Source of the DNA: Coturnix japonica | Taxonomy: Eukaryota > Chordata > Aves > Galliformes > Phasianidae | Assembly: GCF_001577835.2 (NCBI RefSeq) | Contig: NC_029516.1 | Coordinates: 71,803,221 to 71,867,220, forward strand | Length of the DNA stretch: 64,000 nucleotides | Reading direction: 5' to 3' | Shown here: positions 32,740-43,700 of the stretch, piece after piece | Position numbering within the stretch: the stretch's first letter is position 1 | Layout: the number at the start of each line of letters is the position of its first letter | Position numbers and translations under genes: made by a program | Notes under the pieces: generated by a model | What the model was told of the DNA's origin: nothing | The model's database searches: none | The model's input: the letters and a program-made list of their open reading frames with translations, nothing else

Positions 32740-35220
32740 TTCTAGTCTTGCAAACTATTTTTGCAGCCCTCTCTTCCAGTATCTGCCCTTACCTTCTGAA
32801 TCCCAGCCTCCCCACTCTCACTTTCTAGTGCCCAGGTTTAAAATACTGCTGCTGTACGCCAGTCTCTAGCATCTGGGAAAGGAAGTGAGAGAGGAGCACA
32901 GAACATAATCCATCCTGAAGACTTGCATCTTCACTCTCCTGTGGGAACTATAGAGAGATCTCTGTACTGCCTGTATAAGGTGAATAAATTTCTCACTAAC
33001 TGCACCAGGGAGCGGATTGCTGTTGAATGTGTTTCTTGGCAACACTGTGGGTTGGGGTTTTTTCCTGACTTCTAGAAGTGTTTTAACCCCTGAGGGTGGT
33101 TTTCACAGGGCTCAGTGAACCTCTCTGACAGTTCACCACTTTCAGAAGTGGAGGTTCCAAATAGACCATTATGTGTTGGCCTGGGTATTCTCTGGATTTA
33201 ACTCGTTGTACTGGTGGCAGTGTAATTTGTCAGCAAACAAAGAAGAAAAAAGGGAGTGAGCACTGCTGGCTTCATTCAGGAATCATGCTGGAGGAGCAGG
33301 ACTGTAAGGCTGTGAAAGGAAGCTGAAATCCTGGGGTTATAAGTCTGTGTTACTGTTCCAGAGATAGGAATGATGGAGGTGAGCTCGAGTTTCTGTTGTT
33401 TGTGAAGCAGAAGTGAAAACTATGTAATCCAAGGAGAACTGCCCTGAAGTGAAGTTAGCTAATAATGCTTGTGTGTGTTTAGGCTGTTATTTCAGGATTT
33501 CCTTTTGCTTTATCAGTGTGTAGCATTACCTAGTATGGGAGGGGTGTGAGTGCAGATGTTGACAACTGTACCACACTACTTAAGGATGGCAGGCTGCCTG
33601 TAACGCTGGTAATGCTGTGCTGACAGTCTATGTATATTCTTATCCTGGGAATAGGAGAACTCAGTAGAGATGGAGATTTTCTTACAGATGTGTTTGTTTA
33701 CTAGGTATTTGTTCACTCCATAGAAAGAATCTAAAGTAAATGCTCTGACAAAAAGAAAACACCCAATGAATTAGTTACAAAAATAAGAGTCCACGTACTT
33801 ACCTTCACAGCGAGTTTTCCAAATTGTAAATGTACCCCAGTGGATTCTTCTTGTTAGAAGTTGATTTTAGATGCATCTCCTCAGAGTTTCCTTGGTATCA
33901 GGGGGTAAACTTTAAAGGGCTAAGAAAACTTGTTTCAGCTTTACAATCAGTAATTGACTGTACTTGGCTCAGAGCTTCCATTTCAGATCTGTGAAGAAAC
34001 AGACCTGAGCTGCAAAACTTTGGATTAGATTCTGTCCTTTATTCAAACACTGGACTTTAGATGCATTTCCAGAGTTGGGTGGGGATCTGAAAGTTGTGAA
34101 GTTCCCATGCACTCCCTCTCAGTGGTACGAGGAAGAGAATCTGAAGGGCAAGAGCAGGAGTGAATGAGGCTAATATCTTCCATCTTTAAGACGTATGCGT
34201 TTTGGTGCCAGGAGTGCTGTTGTGTGTTCTTATGAACCAAGCTAGATCATCATCCCCCTTAAACAACCAAGCAGATCGGAGAGTGCTGGGGAAGACTAAC
34301 ACAGATCCTTTGTCATGGAGGTCCCTAGTCCAAGTAATACTATTTCAGTGGGGAATAGACAAAGTATCTGCCATCAGATAGGAGTTCTGTGCCCTTAGTT
34401 TTTCTGTTGGTATTTTTGTATGTTTGTTAGCTCTGTGTTTCTAACCAATAGTTCAGAGGTCTCAGAAGTTCACAAACTACTGATGGGTTAGAAGAAGATA
34501 AAAAAAAGATTTTATAAACAAACAGAAAGACCCTCCTTTTGCTTCTGCACTTAAGCGTGGTTTGAAATGGCTCACATTTCAATTAGAGATTCATTCAGGT
34601 TGCAAGGAGAAAATCACAGCATTAGTGTGACACATATAGGAAGTACAGAAAGAAGATGTGGATTTTCTTCTCAAACTGTTGTTCTACCCCTATATGTATT
34701 TCTTAAAAGAATTTCTGTTTGCCTCCAGCTGGGGAAATATGAGGGGAGATTTAATTTTGCATCTGGCCTCTCACAGTCTAAAACATATTAATGTGTTCTC
34801 AGTCAAGCGATTCCCATTCCACTGTCAGCTTAAACAGACTTGTTGCCTTAGGAACAGTAAATGTTGGTGGATGAATCACTAGGCAAGGAGTTAAAACTAC
34901 CTGGATCCTTGCATTTGTTAAACAAAACTGAGCAAATGCCTTCTCTGGACTTCAGCTTCCCTCTTGATACAGTGAGAATGAAACTGTATGCAATCCCACT
35001 TCACCATCTTTGGAAAGGAAAACTAGGTATATATGAAGGATCCACTTTCATAGTAAATATGCAAGTTACCCTTTTGTCTGGTGTAACTCTTATTTGCATG
35101 CAGTAGAATGCATATATATACACACATAGTTATATAGTTGTATTGGTCAGGTAGAGTGTTGCTCATTTTTAACAGTAGGTGGTGACTGCAGGTACCAATA
35201 CCATACCAATGGATGCCAGT
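32740..35220. other. Intergenic, no gene recognised
   Basis: Unique-looking sequence. A minus-strand CTGTGAAG|GTAAGTACG at about 33810 looks like a good donor, but I could not find an open, family-like exon with an acceptor in front of it. Open frames at 34567-34882 show no known features. Confidence 0.45.
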
Positions 35221-35224
35221 GGCA

Positions 35225-35680
35225 AGTGGACTACTGCAGAAGTCTGTTCAGAAGCCTGCACTATTCAATATTTATTTATTGTCTTGGACAAGGAAGTAGA
35301 AAACTGTATAATTGAGTTTATAAAAGGCTGCTAAATATGGAGTGCAGTTGATCTGCACAAGGGTAGAGCTGCTGTTCAGAAAGAGCTGAAGGAGTGCTCC
35401 AGAGTGAACCTCATGAAGTTCTGCAGGGGCAACAAGGCGTCCTGTGCTACGACTAAGACCCTGCAGCGGTGTAGGCTGAGGACTGCCGGGCAAGAGACTA
35501 GCTTTTCTAAAACACTGCTGTTTTTATCAGCAGTGTGCTGAAACATGAATCTATACTGCTCCCTGGCAGCAAAAAGACTAATAACATCCTAGGCTGTTAG
35601 AAGAACTTGAGCCAGTAGGTGAAAGGAAGCAATTATTTCCATTATTTGGCACTTGGTAGATGGTATGTGCTATCCTCTGG
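35225..35680 (+). mobile_element. CR1 LINE ORF2 remnant (RT thumb region)
   Basis: CTGCACTATTCAATATTTAT, then GTCTTGGACAAGGAAG, GCTGTTCAGAAAGAGCTGAA, GTGAACCTCATGAAGTTCTG and CAGGGGCAACAAGGCGTCCT, correspond to the CR1 stretch around LFNIFI.DLD and the later F..MKFN. segment. It is strongly diverged and interrupted. Confidence 0.65.
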
Positions 35681-35950
35681 GGCTGGAAAACTGCTGGTAA
35701 ATGTGAGCAAGTTGAGCAGAGTGCCATCAGCATGGTCAATGGCTAGAGCAAAATTCATTTTGTGAAGCAGACCATAAGGAGAGTGTGGAAGGTGAGTGCT
35801 TGTTCCACAGTGGAGAAAAGTGTTAGCTGTTGGTGTTGGCAGTATGGTAAGCTGTAGCTGCAACCTAAGTCTTAAGTGTTGGCTTGTACTTGGAAGCTGA
35901 AGAGGGGCTGTAGGCTTGGTAACTTTGGCTGTCTTCTGCTCTCTCTTTAG

Positions 35951-36019
35951 ACACTGTTCAAAAGGAGATCAGCAGCTTTGTAGCCAAGTGTGAAGATGAC
36001 AGTGTTGAAAATGAAGGAG
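35951..36019 (+). CDS. Orphan exon candidate (23-codon, plus strand)
   Basis: A 69-base segment is bounded by CTCTCTTTAG and GGTAAGTGC-type splice sites and is open in only one frame, giving TVQKEISSFVAKCEDDSVEN followed by EG. Its length is divisible by three, with matching entry and exit phase. No partner exons were found nearby on this strand and I do not recognise the protein. It could be an internal exon of an unrecognised gene or chance. Confidence 0.3.
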
Positions 36020-36770
36020 GTAAGTGCCTGCGTAGTGGAGTGGTGTTTGACTGCTTGGCTTCTGCCTAAAACTTGTTGATGTGAAGCTATAGGTGTTGCC
36101 ATTGGCTCTGGGAGCCCTCTGTGCTTGCCCTGTGTGGAAAGAAGCTTGAGGACATTGTGGCTCCAGGTGTGGAGGGGGAGGATGTGTTATGTGATGTCAG
36201 TAGGGCTGTAGGTTGGGGCAGTTATTGGCGTAATGCAGGTGTGATGATTGCTATAAAATCAGATGTTTATTGACAGAAGAGCTTAGCAGACTGACCAGTG
36301 TCTCTTTGAAACACTAAAACTGAAATTTGCTAGCATTTGTTAGCATTCATTAATAACACACCTCTTTCTCATGCTAATACTTCTGTGCCATACCTTAACA
36401 AATGATAATGGCTTATAGTGGTGATGTGTCTGTGTCTGTAGGCAGAACTGTTATTCTGCCTATTAAATTGTAAACACTATTGAACACTGTGAACACTGAA
36501 CTGTGAAATGGCCTCCAGGAAGAATCTCAAAGTCTTGGTCTTTGTGGCAGCCATGTAAGGGAGGTAGGAATTATTTCCCGACATAGCAAATGGAATGTCT
36601 GCTTATGGAAGCGCAATCAGCTGGCTGCAATAATCATAAATTTCACCTGCAAGTAAATATATAATAAATCTTCCCAACAGTTAGTCTGTCTATGAAGTTT
36701 ATAGTGGATAAGATGATACAAAGGACTGTTTCTGAACTTTGAATCCATTCAATGATGGCAATTAACTTAC

Positions 36771-37315
36771 CTGGGTTTGAGAGGCTCACTGTGATTCACT
36801 GTAGCCCAGGCATGCTCTGATTCTACAGAGCTTTCTCTTTGAAGCTGATGGGTGAAAATTGTTCCAAGTAGATACAAATCACAGGATGGCTTGAACCAGT
36901 CTGTCAGTTTACTGTCACCAATAATGGGGGTCTTCTTGTGCATGCTCTGATGTCCATCAGACCGCTCTGTGAACCATGTAGCAGGAAACTGATCCAGCAG
37001 GAAAAAGATAAATGCCTTGTGAACCAAATGATGGTTTGAGCCAGTGGAAGAGAATTCAATAGTGGAAGAACGGCTGTCTGTTCTCTTGGAAGCATTCCAG
37101 ACACACTGAAGTTGTCCGTAAAGTGATGTTTTGAAGACTAGTCCAGCTGTTTCCAGTGCCTGTTTTTCATTCCTCAGAGTGGGCAGCCTCCTTTTTGAAT
37201 GTCGTTGCATGGAGGTAAATAAGTTAAATTGTGGACAAAAATCTCTTCTGTATCTATCTGAACCATGCCCATGCAAATAAAGCCTGCTCTTGGTACTTGT
37301 TGTTATTTTAACCAA
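36771..37315 (-). CDS. Unidentified 182-codon open segment ending at a splice donor
   Basis: The segment is open for 182 codons on the minus strand, and its only stop (TAA) lies inside a perfect donor CCCAG|GTAAGT at 36771/36770, as expected of an exon rather than a complete gene. Possible starts are at 37315 and at 37210 (MQRHSKRRLPTLRN). The protein is basic at first, then serine-rich, with segments such as GQLQCVWNASKR, FIFFLLDQFPATWFTERSDG and KLTDWFKPSCDLYLLGTIF. It does not match ADPRH or CD80, the genes expected here by human synteny, nor any repeat protein I know. No function is proposed. Confidence 0.35.
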
Positions 37316-37404
37316 TCAGTTCTGAGTAGTACAGTGTTAAGGCATGTTTATGAACACGGTGGTGAGAAGGCTAGTAACAGAGAGGAACTTGTAGCGCTAT
37401 TAGA

Positions 37405-37765
37405 GATGATAGGAGAGTTTGAGGTTAGATGGAACATGAGGAGGTTAAGTAGTCCAAACTCCTGCTTAAACCAAGGTCAACATTGAAATGAGACTCTGCC
37501 TTACCTACTCTGGTTTTGAACACCCTCAAAGATGGAGACTGGGCAGCCTCTCTGGCAACCTCTTTTATTGTCTGACTGCTTTAATGCTTAAAATCTTTCC
37601 AATCTGAATCACTACTGTTTCAACTTCATGTCTGTTACCTCTTGTCTTCTCACCAGGTACCACTATAAGGAATGTGTCTCCATCTTCTTGATGATCACCT
37701 TGTAGATATGGGATAGCTGGTGCTAGTTACAACTCCCAAAGAAGGTTTTTCTCCAGATGCGAATG
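37405..37765 (-). mobile_element. Old CR1 LINE fragment, antisense
   Basis: It keeps CR1 landmarks in reversed order with many changes: GTAGTCCAAACTCCTGCTTA, TTTTGAACACCCTCAAAGAT, ACTGGGCAGCCTCTCTGGCA, TGTTACCTCTTGTCTTCTCA and TTTTTCTCCAG. The divergence makes it one of the older copies here. Confidence 0.7.
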
Positions 37766-37769
37766 GCAA

Positions 37770-40650
37770 AGTTCACTGATAGAGCTTTAAACTAGGTATG
37801 AAGGAGGGTAGGGGTGAAACCAGGGTCACAATAAATATTTCTATTGTTGCTGCAGAGCCCAGACTCAGGGCAGATAAGAGTGCATTGCGCTAGGGATCTA
37901 AATCAAAAAGGGCTGACAAAAAAAACTCTCTTTAGGTCTTTTCTGAACCTAACAAAAATGCTGCAATTGGTGGTGGACCCCCTGGCCTGTCCATCAGGCT
38001 GAGGGGGTTGACCTGAGGGACAGGGAGGATTAGGAGAGGGTCCCTGCTTGATATCATGGGCCAACCACCCCTGTCTACTTTCATCCCCAGGTCCCCCTAA
38101 GCAATAGGTCTGCAGCTTTGGATGTTGTAGGGGAGGTAAATGAAGATGTGTGGGAAGGCTCCCCTAAGAGGTTACCAAGGGTGAAGCAGTCTACTCCATG
38201 TGTTGAATGGAGTAGGTTCATTTGCAGACTGGAACCAAGCTGTAGGGAAGTGTGCTGCTTTCCTGGGGCCTGTGTCAGGGACATAACTGGAAAACATCCA
38301 AAGCTGGTTCACTCCATTGTTTTCTTCCCATTACTCATAGTTCAGGTGTGCAGTGATGAAATAGTTCAGAGAAGCTTGCTAACTATGAAAGGAGATTTCA
38401 GGGGTTATGGGTGAATAGTTCAAGGAGTGGGAGTGCAAATGATGTTTTGTTCTATGCCTTCTGGGGCAGTGAAGGACATGGAGTGGGCTAGAAAAACATA
38501 GGTAATGAATAAATGCCTCAGAGGCTGGTGTCAAGGCAGGAACTTTAGGTTTTTTGACCACAGGGCAGTTTACTTGGCCCCTGGCCTGTTGTTGTCTGTA
38601 GATGGAACTCACCTGCCCTGCAAACTTGCCCACCAGCTGCCTCAATAAGCTGTAACTTGCTTTAACAAAGTATAGGGCTGGTACTCTGGTGCTTGTCTTC
38701 CTCACTTCCCTAAGGATCTGGAACTCCGCTTTTCTTGATCACTACAGCCAAAGCAGGTATTCATGACCCTGGCCAGGCAGCCAGCTTTGTGTGGGGCTCT
38801 GCAAGCAGAGCTGAGGACCATAGCTTCCAGGAGCAGGACTGCAGTAAAAGTTGGGGTTAGCAGGGGTAGCAGTGCGCACAGTTGTCGCTTGGTCAGACTT
38901 GTATCTCTACCTTAAAACAGGCTGTTAACACCCACTAGGTTGTGAGGAGATAAAGCGTACTGTCTGTGGCACACTGCTTCTGGAACATAATTTTATAATG
39001 CTCTTCAGCATTTACTAACATCCAAAACAGCAACAGGAAGATGAGCTTGTGTGCTCTTTTTGCTGTCTCTGGGTGCAGTTTGTACTCTCTTAAGTATAAG
39101 GATGTGAGACACTTGCTTACATTAACAAAATTCTGAGGAGCTTTGCCTTAGGTTTTCACTCAAGGAGCCTTTCCTTCTTGAAAGGATGTGCATAAGGGTG
39201 GCTTTGGGTACCACATGGACTACTGTCATTTAAGTACAGCCATGGGAAAAGCCTATGTACCCCAATGATGTTAACTAAGTTTGTTTAGTCAAGCTTTATA
39301 TGACCCAAGTAATTCAGCTCTTGCCTTATTTCTGTAAGAAGTCTGAGAAAAGGGTCTGTGAGTCTCAATGCTTGTCTATCTTTTTCTAGAAGTGCTATGC
39401 CTTTCCACAGGTAGAATCCCTGCTAGTTCTGATTGAAAATTACATATTTGGAGGTTTCACTTGAGCTGGAATTATTAATTTTAAGAGAATATTAAACTAA
39501 ATAGCTAATATAACTAAACTAATAGAGAAGATTCTTGGAGATGAAATGAGAAACAGCATGAAGGTTGAAAATGGGTAGAGAATCTCTATATACCAGGGCC
39601 CAGAGCTCTTTGCATCCAGATGGTGTTGCTTTGGCAGGGACAGGACTTGTGCTGGGGCATGACTTGGCAGTATGGGATGCTGTTCCCAGGTTGCCTCAAT
39701 ACCCACCCCTTTGCTGAGCAGCATGGGGAGGTTTCTAAGGAAGGGAATTGATCTGGAAAGGGGGATTCTATGTTCTGCTATGCCATGCTATACTATGCTA
39801 CACTGTAGGAAGAAGGTTCCCACCCACTTACTCAGACAAGTGATGTGGGATTGGCTTATCCTGTGAGATGGGATGTTTGTCTGCTGATGTATTCAAGCCT
39901 CCCCTCCTCCTCTTCCACCCCCACCCCTCCCACCCCCCCTTTTTTTTTCTAGAGGAATTAGAAATTGGCTGATTCACAACGTCTTTATTATCTTTTGATC
40001 ATTAGAAGAAGGACCTGGATCCTTAGGGAAAATGATCTCAACTATATCATCATGATTTAGGTTAATGCACAGCTCAGGAGGCAGAATGGGCCAAAGCCTG
40101 GACCTAAAAGCAGGCTGTAAGGAAGGGACTTGGAGGCTGATGGCTTGTGTGGCTGAAGGCCAGCCTGTAAGGGTGGGAGACCTCTTCCTTGTAAAAATAT
40201 GTGCATGACCCAGGGGTGCTGCAGATCACATTTCCCATTACATGCGAACTGCTGGGGACATGAGCTTATGCGTCAGGCTCTAGGAACCCTCCCACTTCTC
40301 ATTCTCACCACTTTTCCCTTCTCTTCTACCTGTGCTGCTGAGGTTCCATGTAGTGGTTTTATGATCACTGCTTTTATACAGCTGCTGTCACATCTGCTCC
40401 AAAGCTTGCCAGCACCCACAGAAATGGCTCTCACTGGCTTCCAGTGGGTGTGGAGCTGCTTGGTGCTTGTGGCCAGCCTAGCAGTAAAAGGTCACAGGGA
40501 ATAATACCTCATTTGGGACAGCTGCCATGTGATGCTTGAATGTGTCAGTGCATGGAATACAGACAGAATATTTGCCTTATTCCCCCTGTACTCTACTGCA
40601 TTCTGATAATAGACTGGTAATTTCAGCACCCAGCAATAGCAAGTGGATTC
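37770..40650. other. Intergenic, no gene recognised
   Basis: The start (GAGCTTTAAACTAGGTATGA, 37780-37830) may be further old repeat sequence. A C/T-rich run, then 9 T, lies at 39896-39951. A short CTATGCTA-type direct repeat lies near 39770-39805. No exon was recognised. Confidence 0.4.
39896..39951 (+). repeat. Pyrimidine-rich tract
   Basis: An almost pure C/T run: CTCCCCTCCTCCTCTTCCAC, CCCCACCCCTCCCACCCCCC, TTTTTTTTTC. It is low-complexity sequence. Confidence 0.7.
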
Positions 40651-40658
40651 TATTCATC

Positions 40659-40748
40659 ATCCCAGTGATCCAGCGCATCATAATCCAATCACCATCCAAT
40701 GACCCAGTGCATCATAACCCAGTCATCATCCAATGGCCCAGCACATCC
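40659..40748 (+). repeat. 34-35-bp minisatellite, about 2.6 units
   Basis: Units start at 40659, 40694 and 40728. The second unit begins ATCCAATGACCCAGTGCATC and runs 34 bases; the third is partial. Units differ by a few substitutions and one indel. The core ATCCAATGGCCCAGCACATC also contains CCAAT. Confidence 0.75.
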
Positions 40749-40749
40749 T

Positions 40750-43700
40750 AAGTACAGCAGGACAGAGGTTTTAACACCTGTTCTGCCCACTTTGTGTAAC
40801 ACTGATATTATTGTCATTTTGGAGCACGTTTCTGTCAAGCTATGTCAAAGCTTTCAGTGGCTTGGGGTTGTGTGATCTTAGTACACGTCATTGGACAGGT
40901 TCAGGAGCTGGCTGGGGTGACATCAGCTGGAGTCAGAGCTTCCACGCAGAGCTGCAAAGCTGTTCCACATGTACCAAGGTACCAAATAGATTGCCAAAGT
41001 AGTTCAGTCATCGACTGCCTTGGGTTTGGCTTGGCAGTCACTAAAACCATAGAAACTAAAGAAATATGAGTTACAATGTGGGGCTGGAGATTCCATAGAA
41101 AGAAATACCGGACTGATTTGCAAAACTGGGACATCATCTTACAGCACAGGTGAGCCTAGATGCCAGCTCTCGGGCAGAACCACAGCAAAGCTTGACAAGC
41201 ATCTCTTTTCCAGCAATATCTGCACTTAACTGCAAGTTCCCCCGTGTTAGTATTTCCAAGTGCCGTGTACGAGCGGCCAGCAGGCACCGCTCGAGCATCA
41301 GCCATCACTCGCATCTGTGTAGGAAGGGCTGCTCGCAGCTCTGCCTTCCGCACGGGGTGCTGTGGCTGCAGCCCAAAGCTCCAGTCTGGTCTTTTCAGGG
41401 CATGGCCCGAAGGCTCCGAGCTGAGCAGTCAGTGTGTTTTCCTGCTTCCTCACACAAGGTTTGCACGAGGTTTGTACTTGGTTACTGCAGACCTCTCTTG
41501 GATTTCTGCTTTTCGGTATACCAAGAAGTAGCAATGACTATCGAAGCAGTGCAAAGGCTGTATCAAGCAGGCTGGCTGGAATTAAAACTCCCAGCCACTG
41601 AAGTAGTTTAAACAGATACAGCTGGAATGGAGACAGAGGTGGGGGTGAAATGCATAGAGATGTTCTTTATTGCCTTAGAGCAGGGCAGGGCTGCACAGCA
41701 ATAACGGGAGGGATAGTCAGGAAGAGGGCAGAGAAGGACTGCAAGAGAGACAGCTCTGAAAGCCAATTGAGTGACCTTTCTGCTTACTGAAGTGAGACCA
41801 TTTCCTCCGTGTGCTGACATTTGCTCCAGCCCTGTTCTCCTGTTGCTTCCTTTGCCTCTGCTTTGCTTTGTAATTGCCCTTTGTGTTGCTGGCTTTCCTC
41901 ACTCACCTCCATCTCCTTTCCTTGGGCACTGCCTCTCCAGGAATCCATCTGCAGCAGTCCAGCCAGTACGGGAGGAATAAAAGGAGAGCTGCAGCTCTGT
42001 TGCTGCCCGGTCTTCCCATTCCTGTAGGCTGGGTTTGCCTTACTCCACATCTCACACCACATAGTGCTTCTCTTTCAGAAGGGGAAGATCCAGGGATCCT
42101 TGTTTTGTTCCTTGTCTTCTGCCCATTGTAGACCTTTGGGGGTACTCAGAGTTTGACCCCTATAGGTTCTCATACCCTGACTCTGTTCTTGAACTTCACT
42201 TCTTTGCTTACTGACATGTTGTGTATTGTGCTGCCGTGTTTTTGCTGTTGCTACTCACAAACAGCACAATGGGAGTTGGACTCAGTTTCCCCTTCTTTCT
42301 CCCCTGCCTGTACTTTGTCTTTCATTTGTTCATTGTGAGCTGCTTTTCCTTCAGCAGTCACTTGTGGCTCAGAGGGGGAGACTGTTTGATACAACAAGGA
42401 ACCAGGAGGTAGGATTCCTTTTTTCTGCTGTCAGAAATCCGCCACTCGTTGGCTGTCTCACTTTGGAGCCTGTCACACCAGGTTTGTGTCAGAGTTTACC
42501 TAACTGTTAAAGAATAGCTGTTGCCACATTTTCTCAGGCTCTTGCCTGCAGGAGGTGATTATGGAAAAGGTAACATTTCCCCTAATGGCTGAGCTGGAGT
42601 CGATTTAATTTGCAATTTGTTATGAAATAGTGGGTATTGTTTTACCTTTCTTCATCCCAGAGCTGGAGGAACAGCACAGTGAGTTCCAGAGATAATGGCG
42701 AGCAAAATAATTAGAAGCCTGGCTCCTAGGGATGATTTGAGGATTAATGGCTATTTGTAGAGTGCTTTGAGTTCCTCAACTGCAGCGTGTGTGATGCTCT
42801 GGGGCACAGGGGGCTGCAGGTGCTGGGCAGAGCCTCCTTGTTCTTTTCCCCTTGAAAGCCCATGGGTGACCTCCACAGTTTGCATTAAGCCACATCTCAA
42901 GTGTGCCGAAGCTGACATGCCACAGAAGGCTGTGACTCGTCAGGTCTGGGACCATTCACTGTCACTATCACAAGTGGAGAAACTTTTCTGTCAGGTGCCT
43001 GTGCAGTGTCTGAGACCCGGCCTGGCTTTTACAGCCCTAGAAGGAAGTGCTGAGTGCATTGCTTTCTAATCTTGCCCAGGGAGGTTTTCAGAGGGGAGGC
43101 TGTGCGGTGGGAATCAGTGTAGGATATAGATGGATCCAGCCAGCTTGCACTTGTTTGAGTCCACGAGGAGCAGCCGAGGGCCGGGCACTTGGGGAAAGTT
43201 CCCTCTGTCCCATGGGAGAAGCATGTGGGGTTGGAAAGATCCTTAAGCCTGCAGGGGGGAGGAATTTCTCCTTGGGCCTCAGATGTCCCTTGGGGTGGTG
43301 TGGGGAGGAGCCCGATGCTCCCAACATTGTCCTAGGCAGCAGCTGGTGGTGCTGTGTGACAAGGTTCTGCTGGCGCTGAGGTGCAATGATTTGCTAGTGT
43401 GCTAACAGGGGCAATGACCCCAGGGGAGTGAACAGGTCAGGATATGGCTGCAAGGTCTGTCTTCTGTACAGGGGCAGTGAGTCCATCCCTTACCACTCAT
43501 CCCATCCTCTGGGGGATGGAGAACTGCTTATTTTCTTCCCCCTGCAGCACCAGGAGAGCAATCCAAACCTCTGAGCTCTCTCCTCCTCTAAGAGGCCTGT
43601 TTTAACCTTCTGTCCCATGCAGCAGCAATGTACATATGGCCCTTCACCTGCTAGGGCAGTGCTCCTCGGGGTCACTCAGCCCATGTGCTGTATGCCACTC

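Noticed and set aside
36767-37315. Minus-strand open segment as ADPRH or CD80
   Set aside because: It has neither the ADP-ribosylhydrolase motifs nor an immunoglobulin cysteine-tryptophan pattern.
41150-41611. A 153-codon plus-strand frame
   Set aside because: It overlaps equally long frames in other phases in a moderately GC-rich patch, with no domain, no splice support and no Kozak-like start.
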